Assembly (NCBI GenBank): GCA_020723285.1
Contig: DYJE01000026.1
Span: 1-64,000, forward strand
Reading direction: 5' to 3'
DNA from: Desulforapulum autotrophicum
Lineage (GTDB): Bacteria; Desulfobacterota; Desulfobacteria; Desulfobacterales; Desulfolunaceae
DNA length: 64,000 bases
Shown here: one piece after another, positions 7,395 to 15,832 of the stretch
Numbering within the stretch: position 1 is the stretch's first letter
How the letters are laid out: every line of letters begins with the position of its first letter
Notes under the pieces: generated by a model
The model's database searches: none
What the model saw: only the letters and a program-made list of their open reading frames with translations
Told to the model about the DNA's origin: nothing
Program-made: the position numbers and the translations under genes

Positions 7395-8207
7395 TTATCT
7401 GAAAAGTGAGAGAAGGGCTTGAGAACTCTGAGAGGCCATGCTGAGCGATTGTACGCCCAGTTGCTGCCGTGTCTGAAGCGCAGTCAGATTCGCACCTTCC
7501 TCGTTTAAATCCGCAAGAGTCAGTTTTGATGCGCCTTGCTCCAATGAACTGATATAATCTTTCGTAAAATCCTCGCGGGTGGTGATTATATTCAAATTTG
7601 ACGAAAGCACTTGAGAGGAGGACCTGAGCGACGACCTGGCAGAATCGATGGTTTTCAGGGATTCTTCAATGGCGTCCTCATCAGTCATGCTCAGTGTGTC
7701 AAGGCCCAGGGCAGATGCCTGAAGATCCGTGCTTTTTATGGTGAGTTTACTCGATCCGCTTTCATTAAAACTGACCGTCATGTCAGATTCTCCGGTCAGG
7801 AGATTCCGGCCATTATACGATGAGTCTTTGGCCAGTTGATCAAACTGGGAGACAACGTCTTTCAGCTGCGCGTCAAGCGAGCTTTTTTCATCCTCGGTAG
7901 CGGTTTTTGATGATGTTACAATCCTTTGCGCCTGATCAAGAAGGGACGAGATCTGGGTAATGCCTTTATCGGCAGTTTTGATGGTCTGGACGGCTTCGCT
8001 GAAAGAGTCTTTGAGGGTATTCAGATCACTGGCACGCTGACTCAGTTGCTTCGCGGCAAAATAATTCGTGGGGCCGTCTATTGCGGTGTTTACCCTTTTT
8101 CCTGTGCTTAAAGACGTCTGTGTCCTGTCTGTCAGTCTGCTTGTTTGCTGCAGCTCAAGAAGATTGGATCGCATGCTGGCAGACAAAGATACATCACTTG
8201 TACTCAT
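7395..8207 (-). CDS. Flagellin
   Basis: The product (270 aa) has the conserved N-terminal D0/D1 helices of flagellin (SLSASMRSNLLELQQTS, then STGKRVNTAIDGPTNYFAA) and the C-terminal D1/D0 partner (ALQTRQQLGVQSLSMASQ ending in LLSLFR). The middle variable domain is very short, so this is a minimal flagellin. It would be exported by the flagellar type III apparatus and polymerise into the filament. An upstream in-frame ATG at 8270 is ignored, because the ATG at 8207 has GGAGGG nine bases before it and gives the usual N-terminus. The gene is followed by flaF and preceded by a structured leader and a sigma-28-like promoter. No second flagellin is in the window. Confidence 0.93.
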   Translation of the reverse strand: MSTSDVSLSASMRSNLLELQQTSRLTDRTQTSLSTGKRVNTAIDGPTNYFAAKQLSQRASDLNTLKDSFSEAVQTIKTADKGITQISSLLDQAQRIVTSSKTATEDEKSSLDAQLKDVVSQFDQLAKDSSYNGRNLLTGESDMTVSFNESGSSKLTIKSTDLQASALGLDTLSMTDEDAIEESLKTIDSARSSLRSSSQVLSSNLNIITTREDFTKDYISSLEQGASKLTLADLNEEGANLTALQTRQQLGVQSLSMASQSSQALLSLFR

Positions 8208-8255
8208 TGTTTTATCCCTCCATTTAAAAAAAATCGGAAGTTCATCTGAGCAATG

Positions 8256-8305
8256 GAAAAAGCCGGGCACCCGCGTCCGTGACCTTATCCGGAAGATGCC
8301 GGCTT
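8256..8305 (-). promoter_or_regulatory. Structured 5' leader of the flagellin gene (hairpin plus U-run)
   Basis: On the minus strand AAGCCGG (complement of 8299-8305) pairs with CCGGCTT (complement of 8260-8266), extended by CATC/GGTG, and five T residues follow directly. That is terminator-like, yet it lies inside the leader, about 50 bases before the flagellin start. An overlapping palindrome GGCTTAAGCC could form instead of the hairpin. Two GGA triplets in the loop region could be CsrA-type sites. It matches no riboswitch consensus I know; attenuation is a guess. Confidence 0.4.
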
Positions 8306-8317
8306 AAGCCTTATATT

Positions 8318-8344
8318 CCATCGACAGTATTTTAATATACTTGA
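8318..8344 (-). promoter_or_regulatory. Putative sigma-28 (FliA-type) promoter of flagellin
   Basis: Read on the minus strand, TCAAGTAT, then 11 bases, then GTCGATGG resembles the FliA consensus TAAAGTTT-N11-GCCGATAA, matching 6 of 8 and 5 of 8 positions with the exact spacer. Flagellin genes are typical sigma-28 targets. Transcription would start about 100 bases before the ATG. Confidence 0.45.
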
Positions 8345-8544
8345 GAAAAAAACATCCCCGAACACCGAAAGGCCCTTCACACAGCAGGTGATGGGGTTGT
8401 TATTGACGGCCAGTCTGCTTGCCGATTGACATGGCGTATGATCTGTGAAAAGTCTAATATCAATATAAAAAAACGCGGCGGATATCCGGATGCGCCTGTC
8501 TTGCCGCCGTAACGGAAAATGATGATAAATCGGGGGGATCGAAT

Positions 8545-11481
8545 ATGAAACGGTGGGTTTTTGCGGTGGTTGTCTGGGCTTTTGCGCTGCTCTCGGTTCC
8601 TTCGCTGTCACGGGCGGCGGATGTCATCGATCTCGGAATCGAAAAGATCGATCTTTATTCGGGAGGTGGCATCACCACCAATTTCACCACGCTGAACGGC
8701 ATCGCCCTGGTGGCGACGGTGAGAAATTACAGCAGCATCGCCATTGACGGGTTCACCCTGGTTCCGAAAATCGACACGTACAAGGACGGTGTTCTGCTCA
8801 ATCCGTCCAACGGGGCGTTCTATTTCCAGCCCAACTACATCAACAGCGCGGCCAGTAAGCCTTTGAGCATCGATAAGAACGGCACCTTCGTCTTTCACGC
8901 CGACATATCCCAGCCCAAGGCGGGACATTACCGCTGTGTGGTGAGTTTCACCGTGGGCGGCAGCATCGGGAACATGGACAGCAACAGCGCGAACAACCAG
9001 AAAACCGTTGAATTCGACGTCCGGCAGGTGGAAGCGCCCAAACCGGATCTGGCCGTTGAAAACCTCCAGATCAGCCCCGTGTCGGACACGTTCCAGGTCT
9101 CCTACACCGTTCGGAATATCGGCACCGATCCGGCTGAGAGCGTTTTTGACATGAAAACGAAGCTTTACGTCATCAAAGACCCCACCACCATCATGACCCG
9201 TGAGGACGTGTTCAAACCCCATAACCAGCCCCTGGCTCCGGGAGCGTCGGTCGCCATGGGGCCGTTTGTGATCCGCGACTCCCGAACGCCGTCGGCGGGT
9301 CTTGCCGGCGGCTCATACCGGATCGGCGTTTACACGACTCAAGGGTGCAGCAATGACACCAATGTACCCAACAACTACTCCGATACGGTGTACAGTTTCA
9401 CCGGAAGCGGACAGACTGCGCCTTCCGTCATCGATCTGGGAATCGAAAAGACCGACCTTTACTCCACGGGAGTGGTCAACAACGATTTCACCACCCTCAA
9501 CCCCATCTCTCTTGTGACGACGGTGAGGAATTACAGCAGCATCGCCCTTGACGGGTTTACTCTGGTTCCGAAAATCGACACATACCGGGACGGTGTCCTG
9601 CTCAATCCGTCCAACGGGGCGTTCTATTTTCAGCCCAATTACATCAACAATGCGGCCAGCACTCCTTTAAGCATCGACAAGAACGGCACCTTCGTGTTCC
9701 GGGCCGACATGACCCAGCCCAAAGCCGGCCATTACCGCTGTATCATCAGTTTCAGCCTGGGCGGAAGCATCGGAAACCAGGACAGCAACAGCGCAAACAA
9801 CCAGAAAACCATCGAATTCGACGTCCGGCAGGTGGAAGCGCCCAAACCGGATCTGGCGGTCGAAAACCTGAAATTCACCAAAACAGCGGACACGTTCCAG
9901 GTGACCTACACCGTGCGCAACATCGGCACGGACCCGGCCCAAAGCGTTTTCGACATGAAAACGAAACTCTACGTCATCAAAAGCCCCACCACCATCATGA
10001 CCCGTGAGGACGTGTTCAAGCCCCACAACCAGCCCCTGGCTCCGGGGGCGTCTGTTTCCATGGGGCCGTTTGTCATCCGCGATTCCCGCAATCCGTCGGC
10101 GGGTCTTGGCGACGGCATTTATAAAACCGGAGTTTACACGACCCAGGGATGCAGCAACGACACGAACGTGCCCAACAACTATCTGGAGGTGTTGTACAAT
10201 TTCTGGCAGGGCGGGGGAGATTACACCATCGACGGTGCGCCATCCACGCAAACGGCAAGTGGCATGATGACGGTTTCGTACCGATGCGCCGTCGCACAGC
10301 CCGATCTCAATATGGGCCTTTTTGGCGCAAATGAAAGCGGCACGAACCCGAAGCTGGGATGGAAGGCGGCAACGGACACATCGGGAACCCTTTCGTTCAA
10401 AGCTCCGGGCCAGGCGGGCCGTTACCTCTTTAAACTGTACCGGCAGAACGGGGCAGTACTTGCGTCAAGCCCAGTGTTTACGGTGATGGGGGCCGCAGCA
10501 TCCATCGCTGGTACGATGTCTGAAAACACCCTGAATCCGGCGGTCGATTCGGCCCGACTGAATTTGGGAAAGAAAGTCCTTCCGGGCAAAGCCGGGTTTC
10601 CCGGTATCGAAAGCGACTCACAGGAAACGGACTGTGCCCGGAATCTGCCCTTGAACAGCATGAACGGGTATTCGGTTTCCCAGTGCACCGCCGATACCGG
10701 TGAAACGATGATTTATGTTGACGAAAACACAGCGTCAGCCCGGAACATCCGCAGCACGGGCGAAAGAAAACGGGCGACTTACGTTTGGGCCGGGGAAGCG
10801 GGGGCATGCCCCGGTGACGCCCAGGTCAAACGGTTTTACATGGCCGCGGCGAAAAAAGCCGGGGCGAAAACCCTGGTGGACCGGCCCAGGTACTCCGCCT
10901 TTGAATTCACAGGACCCAACGGAAAAACATACGCATCCGTTGAAACGCTGAACAACGGCAGGACCGTGATGTTCATCTCCGTCACACCGGGAACGGAGAC
11001 CGAGGTCCTGAAGACGGCACCCATAAAACGGTTGTCCGGATCGGTGATCAAAAAACGGTCCCTCGCGTCGGGCGATGCTGAGGGAACCGGCGAATTATCC
11101 GCCCCGCCGGACACACATTGCCTGAAAAATCTGCCGTTTACCGGAATCGACGGCTACACTGTGGCCGGGTGCGTCACAAGCCAGGACGGAGTTGTGATCC
11201 TTATCGACCAAAATCCCGATTCCGAACGGAATGTGACGCGGGACGGGAAAACGGTGAGCGTCCGCTACACATGGCCCGAAGAAGGCGGACCAGCACCCGG
11301 CGATGTCCGGATCCGGCGTATCTACAAGGATGAGGCTAAGACCCTGGGCGGAAAAGTCCTGGCCGACCGTCCGGGTTATGCGGCGTTCGCGCTCACCCTC
11401 GAGGGACGAAAGACCTGGGTTGCCGTTGAGACGTCCGATCATGGAAAAACAATCACCTGTACGGCCGTTGCGGCTGAATGA
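8545..11481 (+). CDS. Large secreted protein with two tandem-duplicated domain pairs
   Basis: The product (978 aa) begins with a signal peptide (cleavage after SRAA near residue 26) and no lipobox. Residues ~27-285 and ~295-555 are a near-identical duplication: each starts VIDLGIEK, contains NPSNGAFYFQPNYIN, and has a CARDB-like beta-sandwich half (VRNIGTDPAxSVFDMKTKLY). A linker domain (~560-650) follows. The C-terminal ~290 residues are a second, older duplication of ~125-aa units (CARNLPLNSMNGYSV and CLKNLPFTGIDGYTV; both have a Y-x-W core and a DRPxYxAF motif). Binding or structural roles on the cell surface are likely for CARDB-like folds, but the ligand is unknown. It is convergent with the caspase-like lipoprotein gene only 41 bp away. 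Confidence 0.8.
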   Translation: MKRWVFAVVVWAFALLSVPSLSRAADVIDLGIEKIDLYSGGGITTNFTTLNGIALVATVRNYSSIAIDGFTLVPKIDTYKDGVLLNPSNGAFYFQPNYINSAASKPLSIDKNGTFVFHADISQPKAGHYRCVVSFTVGGSIGNMDSNSANNQKTVEFDVRQVEAPKPDLAVENLQISPVSDTFQVSYTVRNIGTDPAESVFDMKTKLYVIKDPTTIMTREDVFKPHNQPLAPGASVAMGPFVIRDSRTPSAGLAGGSYRIGVYTTQGCSNDTNVPNNYSDTVYSFTGSGQTAPSVIDLGIEKTDLYSTGVVNNDFTTLNPISLVTTVRNYSSIALDGFTLVPKIDTYRDGVLLNPSNGAFYFQPNYINNAASTPLSIDKNGTFVFRADMTQPKAGHYRCIISFSLGGSIGNQDSNSANNQKTIEFDVRQVEAPKPDLAVENLKFTKTADTFQVTYTVRNIGTDPAQSVFDMKTKLYVIKSPTTIMTREDVFKPHNQPLAPGASVSMGPFVIRDSRNPSAGLGDGIYKTGVYTTQGCSNDTNVPNNYLEVLYNFWQGGGDYTIDGAPSTQTASGMMTVSYRCAVAQPDLNMGLFGANESGTNPKLGWKAATDTSGTLSFKAPGQAGRYLFKLYRQNGAVLASSPVFTVMGAAASIAGTMSENTLNPAVDSARLNLGKKVLPGKAGFPGIESDSQETDCARNLPLNSMNGYSVSQCTADTGETMIYVDENTASARNIRSTGERKRATYVWAGEAGACPGDAQVKRFYMAAAKKAGAKTLVDRPRYSAFEFTGPNGKTYASVETLNNGRTVMFISVTPGTETEVLKTAPIKRLSGSVIKKRSLASGDAEGTGELSAPPDTHCLKNLPFTGIDGYTVAGCVTSQDGVVILIDQNPDSERNVTRDGKTVSVRYTWPEEGGPAPGDVRIRRIYKDEAKTLGGKVLADRPGYAAFALTLEGRKTWVAVETSDHGKTITCTAVAAE

Positions 11482-11522
11482 GAGCAATAAAATATATCAA
11501 GTGATTGGCGGCGACCCGTTTT

Positions 11523-13025
11523 TTATTTCTGAGAGAAAACAAAGAGGAAATCACCGCCGTCATGACCGGTTTTCCGGATGTCGCCGTATTCCGGCATCTG
11601 GTCAGAATTGACCATAACCGGGCGTTTGATTTTTGAAAAAAGTTCGTTGCCGTCCATCACGCCGTGATTTTCCTTTAAGGTTGAAATCACGGCGGATGCA
11701 AATATCGAATGGTTGCTTTCCCCGCCGCTGTCTTCCACAGGCTCAAGGCCGCCGGATGACAGGACCACACGGGTTGTTTTTTTAGCCATCCGGCTGAGGT
11801 AGTCCGATGATTTTTGGGTGATGTGAAGACCACGGGTCAGGCTTCCCGAATAACAGCTGTCGGCGATGACCATGACGTGTTTGGCTGAAAGGGCCTTGAT
11901 GTTGGACGTGATGGTGGCGTTTGACACCCAGTTCGCTTCATTGTCCTGGGTCGCATCCACGGGCAGCCAGTATCCTTCCTCGGCCTGTTTGTCAAACCAG
12001 CCGTGACCGGCATAATAGATCAGGAGGTTGTCCTTGTTTGTCATGGTCTGACGCAGGTGGGACAGATAGGAAATGATATCCGTGCGGTTGGGGTTGATGA
12101 GGACTTTGGTGCTGAACCCGTAGTTCTTTTCAAGGACTTCTGCCATCGTCCGGGCGTCGTTCACGGCTGTTTTTAATTTGGGCAGGTGCTTGTAATCGTT
12201 GATCCCGATGATCAGGGCGTAATATTTCCCGAAATCAACGTTTCTCGGAACAGGGGTTTCTGTTGCGACTGCCGCAACCATTTCCGGTTCTTCCTTGACC
12301 GGTTCTTCCTTTTTTACAACAACCGGTTTCGGGCGAGGCTCCTTTGCCGGTTTTACAGGCATTTTTTTGGGTGGCGCGGCGGACGCGGTCATTTTCGGGA
12401 CGCGGCTGGCCAGAGCCGCGACTTTCTTGTCGGAAACGATTTTGTCGGCCAGCGAAGCAAAAACGGATTCGTAACACGTGACCAGCTTGGCTTCCGCATC
12501 GCCGGTTCTGAAAAAACCATAGAATTTTGTGGCATAGTCTTCCCGGTGGGACAGTTCGTAACGCGAGACGAGCGAGCCTTTGTTGTCCAAAAGCTCGCAT
12601 TGCAGATCCACGGATACGAACCCTTTTTTACTCTGGAACGGCCAGTATAGCGGCATGGGATACACAGCGGGCCAGGTGATGAGCCAGTCATACGTATGAT
12701 CTTCCTTGGGCCGGACAACAACCTTGATCCGAAGGGATTCGGGGCTCACTTCACTGCTGTTTTCAGAACCCATGACCGTATTGAAATAGTTCTTGTTGTA
12801 CAAGTACCGCATCAGGATGGGTTCGGTCCTTGCTGTCGCATCACCTGGAACCAGGCCCTGGTATGTGATGGAATCCACGAAAAGATCCATGGCGGTCTTG
12901 GGCTGAAGTTTCGATTGGGGCGGCATCATGGGAAGGGACGTCAGGTTTGCCGTCGCGCAGCCGAAAAGTGTCGTCAGAATGAATAGACCCATGATCACAC
13001 GATGCGTTCGATATAAAATCTTCAT
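11523..13025 (-). CDS. Caspase-family (peptidase C14) lipoprotein
   Basis: The product (500 aa) has a signal peptide ending in the lipobox LFGC (Cys ~23), an N-terminal domain of ~170 residues (predicted beta-rich; family not recognised), a Pro/Lys/Glu-rich linker, and a C-terminal caspase domain. The catalytic pair is visible: His in YYAGHGW near residue 340 and Cys in ADSCYSG near residue 388; YYALIIGINDY starts the fold. Such proteins are cysteine endopeptidases of the bacterial metacaspase/orthocaspase group, usually cutting after basic or acidic residues. As a lipoprotein it would act in the envelope rather than the cytoplasm. The ATG at 13025 is chosen for its GGAGG site over an in-frame ATG at 13076. 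Substrate unknown; the neighbouring repeat protein is a candidate only by position. Confidence 0.87.
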   Translation of the reverse strand: MKILYRTHRVIMGLFILTTLFGCATANLTSLPMMPPQSKLQPKTAMDLFVDSITYQGLVPGDATARTEPILMRYLYNKNYFNTVMGSENSSEVSPESLRIKVVVRPKEDHTYDWLITWPAVYPMPLYWPFQSKKGFVSVDLQCELLDNKGSLVSRYELSHREDYATKFYGFFRTGDAEAKLVTCYESVFASLADKIVSDKKVAALASRVPKMTASAAPPKKMPVKPAKEPRPKPVVVKKEEPVKEEPEMVAAVATETPVPRNVDFGKYYALIIGINDYKHLPKLKTAVNDARTMAEVLEKNYGFSTKVLINPNRTDIISYLSHLRQTMTNKDNLLIYYAGHGWFDKQAEEGYWLPVDATQDNEANWVSNATITSNIKALSAKHVMVIADSCYSGSLTRGLHITQKSSDYLSRMAKKTTRVVLSSGGLEPVEDSGGESNHSIFASAVISTLKENHGVMDGNELFSKIKRPVMVNSDQMPEYGDIRKTGHDGGDFLFVFSQK

Positions 13026-13414
13026 AACCGCCTCCCCAATAATGCTCCCCCGGCAAAGGAAATGGGTTGTTAACAAAAAGGTATCGCTTGAAGCGCTAAG
13101 GTACTGTGTTTTTTAAATGGATCTTTCAGGCACGAACCGAATCCTGTTTCAGGAAAATCGTTATCGAATCTTATGATGTGTTCGGGTGATTGTCAAAAAT
13201 AAATTTGCGTCAAATCATCTCCGGGGAGCATGACAGAGGAATCCCCTGATTCATGTCATGTGAGCTTTTACAGCCGACCCTTCATGTCTGTCGAGAACGA
13301 CCCAGGGTCAATCGCTCAATACACTAAATCCTTCCGTCCATTCATCCCCTTGTGTTATCGTCATGCCGGTTTCTTAAAAAATTCCAATCCAATACTCACA
13401 GTGAGGAGATTTTC
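13026..13414. other. Divergent intergenic region, no gene
   Basis: These 389 bases separate the divergent caspase-lipoprotein and DUF169 genes and must hold both promoters. Short frames are present, but none has a ribosome-binding site plus a plausible product. I see no clear operator or structured RNA. Confidence 0.5.
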
Positions 13415-14251
13415 ATGAAAACGGTCTGGCAAGAAGGACTTACGGGATTTATTCACGGGGCGGGTTTATCGGCTATGCCCATGGGAATGTACTTTACGGA
13501 CAGAGCACCCGATTCGCCGTTCGCGCCGGAGATTTCGGACATGCCCACACGGGAGAAGGAAATGGAAAACAGGATCGACTGGCCGAAACTCTTCGGGAAT
13601 TTTTCATGCGCCATCGGTCATATCTGGCGGGCCAGGAAGAAACAGAAAGCGGCTTATTTTTCGGCAGAAAGGTTCGGGTGTCCGGGTTGCGCCTTCTGGA
13701 TGGGGTTCAATAAACCCCAGGTTGAAACGATCATCCATTATGTGTCCACGGGAATTCCCGGACGGATGGAAGGGGAGCTGTACTGCGATTCCCCGGACCG
13801 CCTGAGGCGTATATTCAATGAGATCGACCCTGAACCGGCCGCCGGAACGTACTGTGTGTTCAAACCCCTCGATCTTTTTGAGATCGGAGAAACTCCTCTT
13901 TTCGTCAGCATGTTCGACCGGCCTGAAGCACTTTCAGGTGTTCATCAGCTTGTGACCTTTGTCACCGGCGATCCCCTTGCCGTGGTCTCTCCCTGGAGTG
14001 CCGCCTGTGGTAGCCTGGTGGCCTGGCCCATGCACTTAAAGGCCCGAGGTCAGAACAAGGCAGTCTTAGGGGGCTGGGACCCCTCGGCCCGGAAGTTTTT
14101 CAAAGGCGATGAACTCAGTCTCACGGTTCCCATTTCCATGTTTGAAAACATGGTTGGACGGTGGAAAGAATCGTTCCTGACGACGAAAACCTGGACAACG
14201 GTTGGAAAGAAAATAGCGAAAAGCCGGAAGGTGTGGGGCGAGTTTGAATAA
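13415..14251 (+). CDS. DUF169 family protein
   Basis: The product (278 aa) resembles DUF169 proteins of anaerobes. It has the DUF169-like tracts AYFSAERFGCPGCAFWMGF, CVFKPLDLF and VTGDPLAVVSPWSAACGS, and PISMFENM near the end. The cysteines in CPGC and the conserved Cys-Gly are typical of the family, whose biochemical role is unknown; a metal or cofactor link has been suggested only by context. No signal peptide or membrane segment is seen. The ATG at 13415 has GAGGAG seven bases upstream and is preferred over earlier in-frame codons. It is a single-gene unit, followed by a MITE-like element. Family call is likely but made from memory of motifs. Confidence 0.6.
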   Translation: MKTVWQEGLTGFIHGAGLSAMPMGMYFTDRAPDSPFAPEISDMPTREKEMENRIDWPKLFGNFSCAIGHIWRARKKQKAAYFSAERFGCPGCAFWMGFNKPQVETIIHYVSTGIPGRMEGELYCDSPDRLRRIFNEIDPEPAAGTYCVFKPLDLFEIGETPLFVSMFDRPEALSGVHQLVTFVTGDPLAVVSPWSAACGSLVAWPMHLKARGQNKAVLGGWDPSARKFFKGDELSLTVPISMFENMVGRWKESFLTTKTWTTVGKKIAKSRKVWGEFE

Positions 14252-14269
14252 CTCTCCACGAACAATCTT

Positions 14270-14419
14270 GATGGACTCGTAAAAAGTCGCCCGATGGCTA
14301 TGGAAAAAGGCCCAGAGGCAAGGCATCGTGTTTGGCCAGGCGCGAAGGCATACATGTAGTATGTCGAGTGTCTGGCCAAACACTATAACGCCGCATATGG
14401 GACTTTTTACGACGCCATC
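14270..14419 (-). mobile_element. MITE-like element, 150 bp, copy 2
   Basis: Same element as 1785-1936 but inverted. The ends are GATGGACTCGTAAAAAGTC and the complement of GATGGCGTCGTAAAAAGTC. A 6-bp direct repeat AATCTT flanks it (14264-14269 and 14420-14425). The interior carries its own inverted repeat around GTGTTTGGCCAG. It sits directly after the DUF169 stop codon. Confidence 0.85.
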
Positions 14420-14458
14420 AATCTTGAAAGATATATCTGACAATCATGAAGAGGGTGC

Positions 14459-15091
14459 ATGTCCCGGGAATACCTGAAAACGTTTAAACCGGTTGTGATC
14501 CGGGTTCTGATTTACGCCGTTTTTATCACGGCGGCGGTGGCTTTGATTCCACTGGAGGCGCGGTACAATTACAGCGCGGATCTGTTCAGTGAGGATTCAT
14601 GGATCGAACAGTGCCAGCTTGTTTTTCTGTTTCTTTCCATGGTTTTCATCGTCTGGTCCGGCAAGAGAAGGCCGGAGGCGGGGGCCATGACGACGCTGAT
14701 GGCAGGTATGATCGTTGTGGCCATGTTCCGGGAATGCGACGCGGTTCTTGACCTGGATATGTTTGAAGGGGCGTGGAAAGCGGGGGCGGCGGTGACGATT
14801 CTTGTGACATTGGCCCTGGTTTGGCGGAAAAGAGGGGAACTGATTCCGGCGATATCCAAGATGATGACCCGGCCCAGTTTCGGGTATTTTGTCTGTGCCT
14901 TCCTCACGATTTTTATTTTTTCGCGTCTTTTCGGCATGAATGAACTCTGGTTCGAGACCATGGGCAAGAAACATTTTATCCGGGCCGTGAAAAACGGGGT
15001 GGAAGAGGGGAGCGAACTGTTCGGTTACGCCTTGATGGTCATTGCCAGTGTGGAATTGTTCGTGGAATCGTTTTCAACGCGTGGGGAATGA
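14459..15091 (+). CDS. Six-helix integral membrane protein, unknown function
   Basis: The product (210 aa) is not recognised. It has about six hydrophobic segments (near residues 10-30, 48-63, 72-88, 103-120, 137-157 and 185-203) with short polar links. Acidic residues follow the first and second segments (EARYNYSADLFSEDSWIEQ), a layout seen in small bacterial inner-membrane families. The frame begins at an ATG closely preceded by GAAGAGG. It stands between a MITE-like element and repeat copy D and appears to be monocistronic. No functional motif is visible. Confidence 0.65.
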   Translation: MSREYLKTFKPVVIRVLIYAVFITAAVALIPLEARYNYSADLFSEDSWIEQCQLVFLFLSMVFIVWSGKRRPEAGAMTTLMAGMIVVAMFRECDAVLDLDMFEGAWKAGAAVTILVTLALVWRKRGELIPAISKMMTRPSFGYFVCAFLTIFIFSRLFGMNELWFETMGKKHFIRAVKNGVEEGSELFGYALMVIASVELFVESFSTRGE

Positions 15092-15133
15092 TATCCGGTG
15101 GGGTTTCAGCAAATAGAATGATGGGAGTTTTTT

Positions 15134-15270
15134 AACATCGAACATCGAACACGCAACATCGAATGGTGAATGGGTTGCAGGTTCACCATTGCCGCATGGA
15201 AAGAGCTTACTCTTATATTTAATAATTTAAAATGGAATCAGCCTTCATTCGATGTTGGGCTTTCGATGTT
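15134..15270 (-). repeat. TCGATGTT repeat, copy D (inverted, diverged interior)
   Basis: Read on the minus strand it has the same ends as copies A-C (AACATCGAA, then CCCAACATCGAATGAAGG, and later CAACCCATTCACCATTCG). About 45 interior bases differ and are AT-rich. The 3' end of the minus-strand gene at 15245-15811 lies inside it. Confidence 0.7.
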
Positions 15271-15811
15271 TTTTGGGGTTTTTCGTTTTTTCGGTGTTTT
15301 GCCTGAGGTTGTTGGAGGCCGACAGAATATCGGCCGCCGGGGTTCGGGGAAGATCGTGATTTTCCCTGGGCGAAACGCCGGTGTCCCGGTAGGGATCGCT
15401 GTCCGGTTCCGGCGGTGCTCCGCCGTTGTCCTGGGGTGCTCCGCCTCTTAAAAATCGTCGGACATCGTCCGCGATGTCACGTCCATAATGCTCCCTTTTC
15501 TGCGCATCTGTCATTTTGGGGATGTAAATCACCTGATAATCGAAATTTTTCGGCGGTTCGAACACGATGTGGTCGATCCCGTGTCTGTCTTTGTAAAGGT
15601 AGGCGGCCTCAAGGCCGTTGTCGGGTATGTGATCGGAGGCTGTATCCGGGCTGTTGCCGTTAAAAAGGGACATGATGGGGCCGATCAGATAGCTGTGGAC
15701 AAATCCTCCGGCAAAGTCAGGTCCGGCCAGGACGGCGAAAAAGAGAATTGAACCGGCAAGGGCCATGACAGCGGCGATGATGAGGGCGGTACGTGGCGTC
15801 GGGGGTTTCAT
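15245..15811 (-). CDS. Small membrane-anchored protein with disordered tail, unknown function
   Basis: The product (188 aa) has one strong membrane segment near residues 8-30 (ALIIAAVMALAGSILFFAVL), then a short folded part containing HGIDHIVFEPPKNFDYQVIY, then a polar, proline-rich tail. The last eight or so codons lie within repeat copy D, so the current C-terminus was created or altered by the repeat. The family is not recognised. It follows the multi-helix membrane gene on the same strand by 21 bp, which suggests one transcript. Confidence 0.6.
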   Translation of the reverse strand: MKPPTPRTALIIAAVMALAGSILFFAVLAGPDFAGGFVHSYLIGPIMSLFNGNSPDTASDHIPDNGLEAAYLYKDRHGIDHIVFEPPKNFDYQVIYIPKMTDAQKREHYGRDIADDVRRFLRGGAPQDNGGAPPEPDSDPYRDTGVSPRENHDLPRTPAADILSASNNLRQNTEKTKNPKKHRKPNIE

Positions 15812-15832
15812 GTTTCTCCGTTCTGGATGGTG

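Noticed and set aside
8256-8344. c-di-GMP (GEMM) or other known riboswitch in the flagellin leader
   Set aside because: The conserved GEMM core and tetraloop receptor sequences are absent; only a plain hairpin with a U-run is seen.
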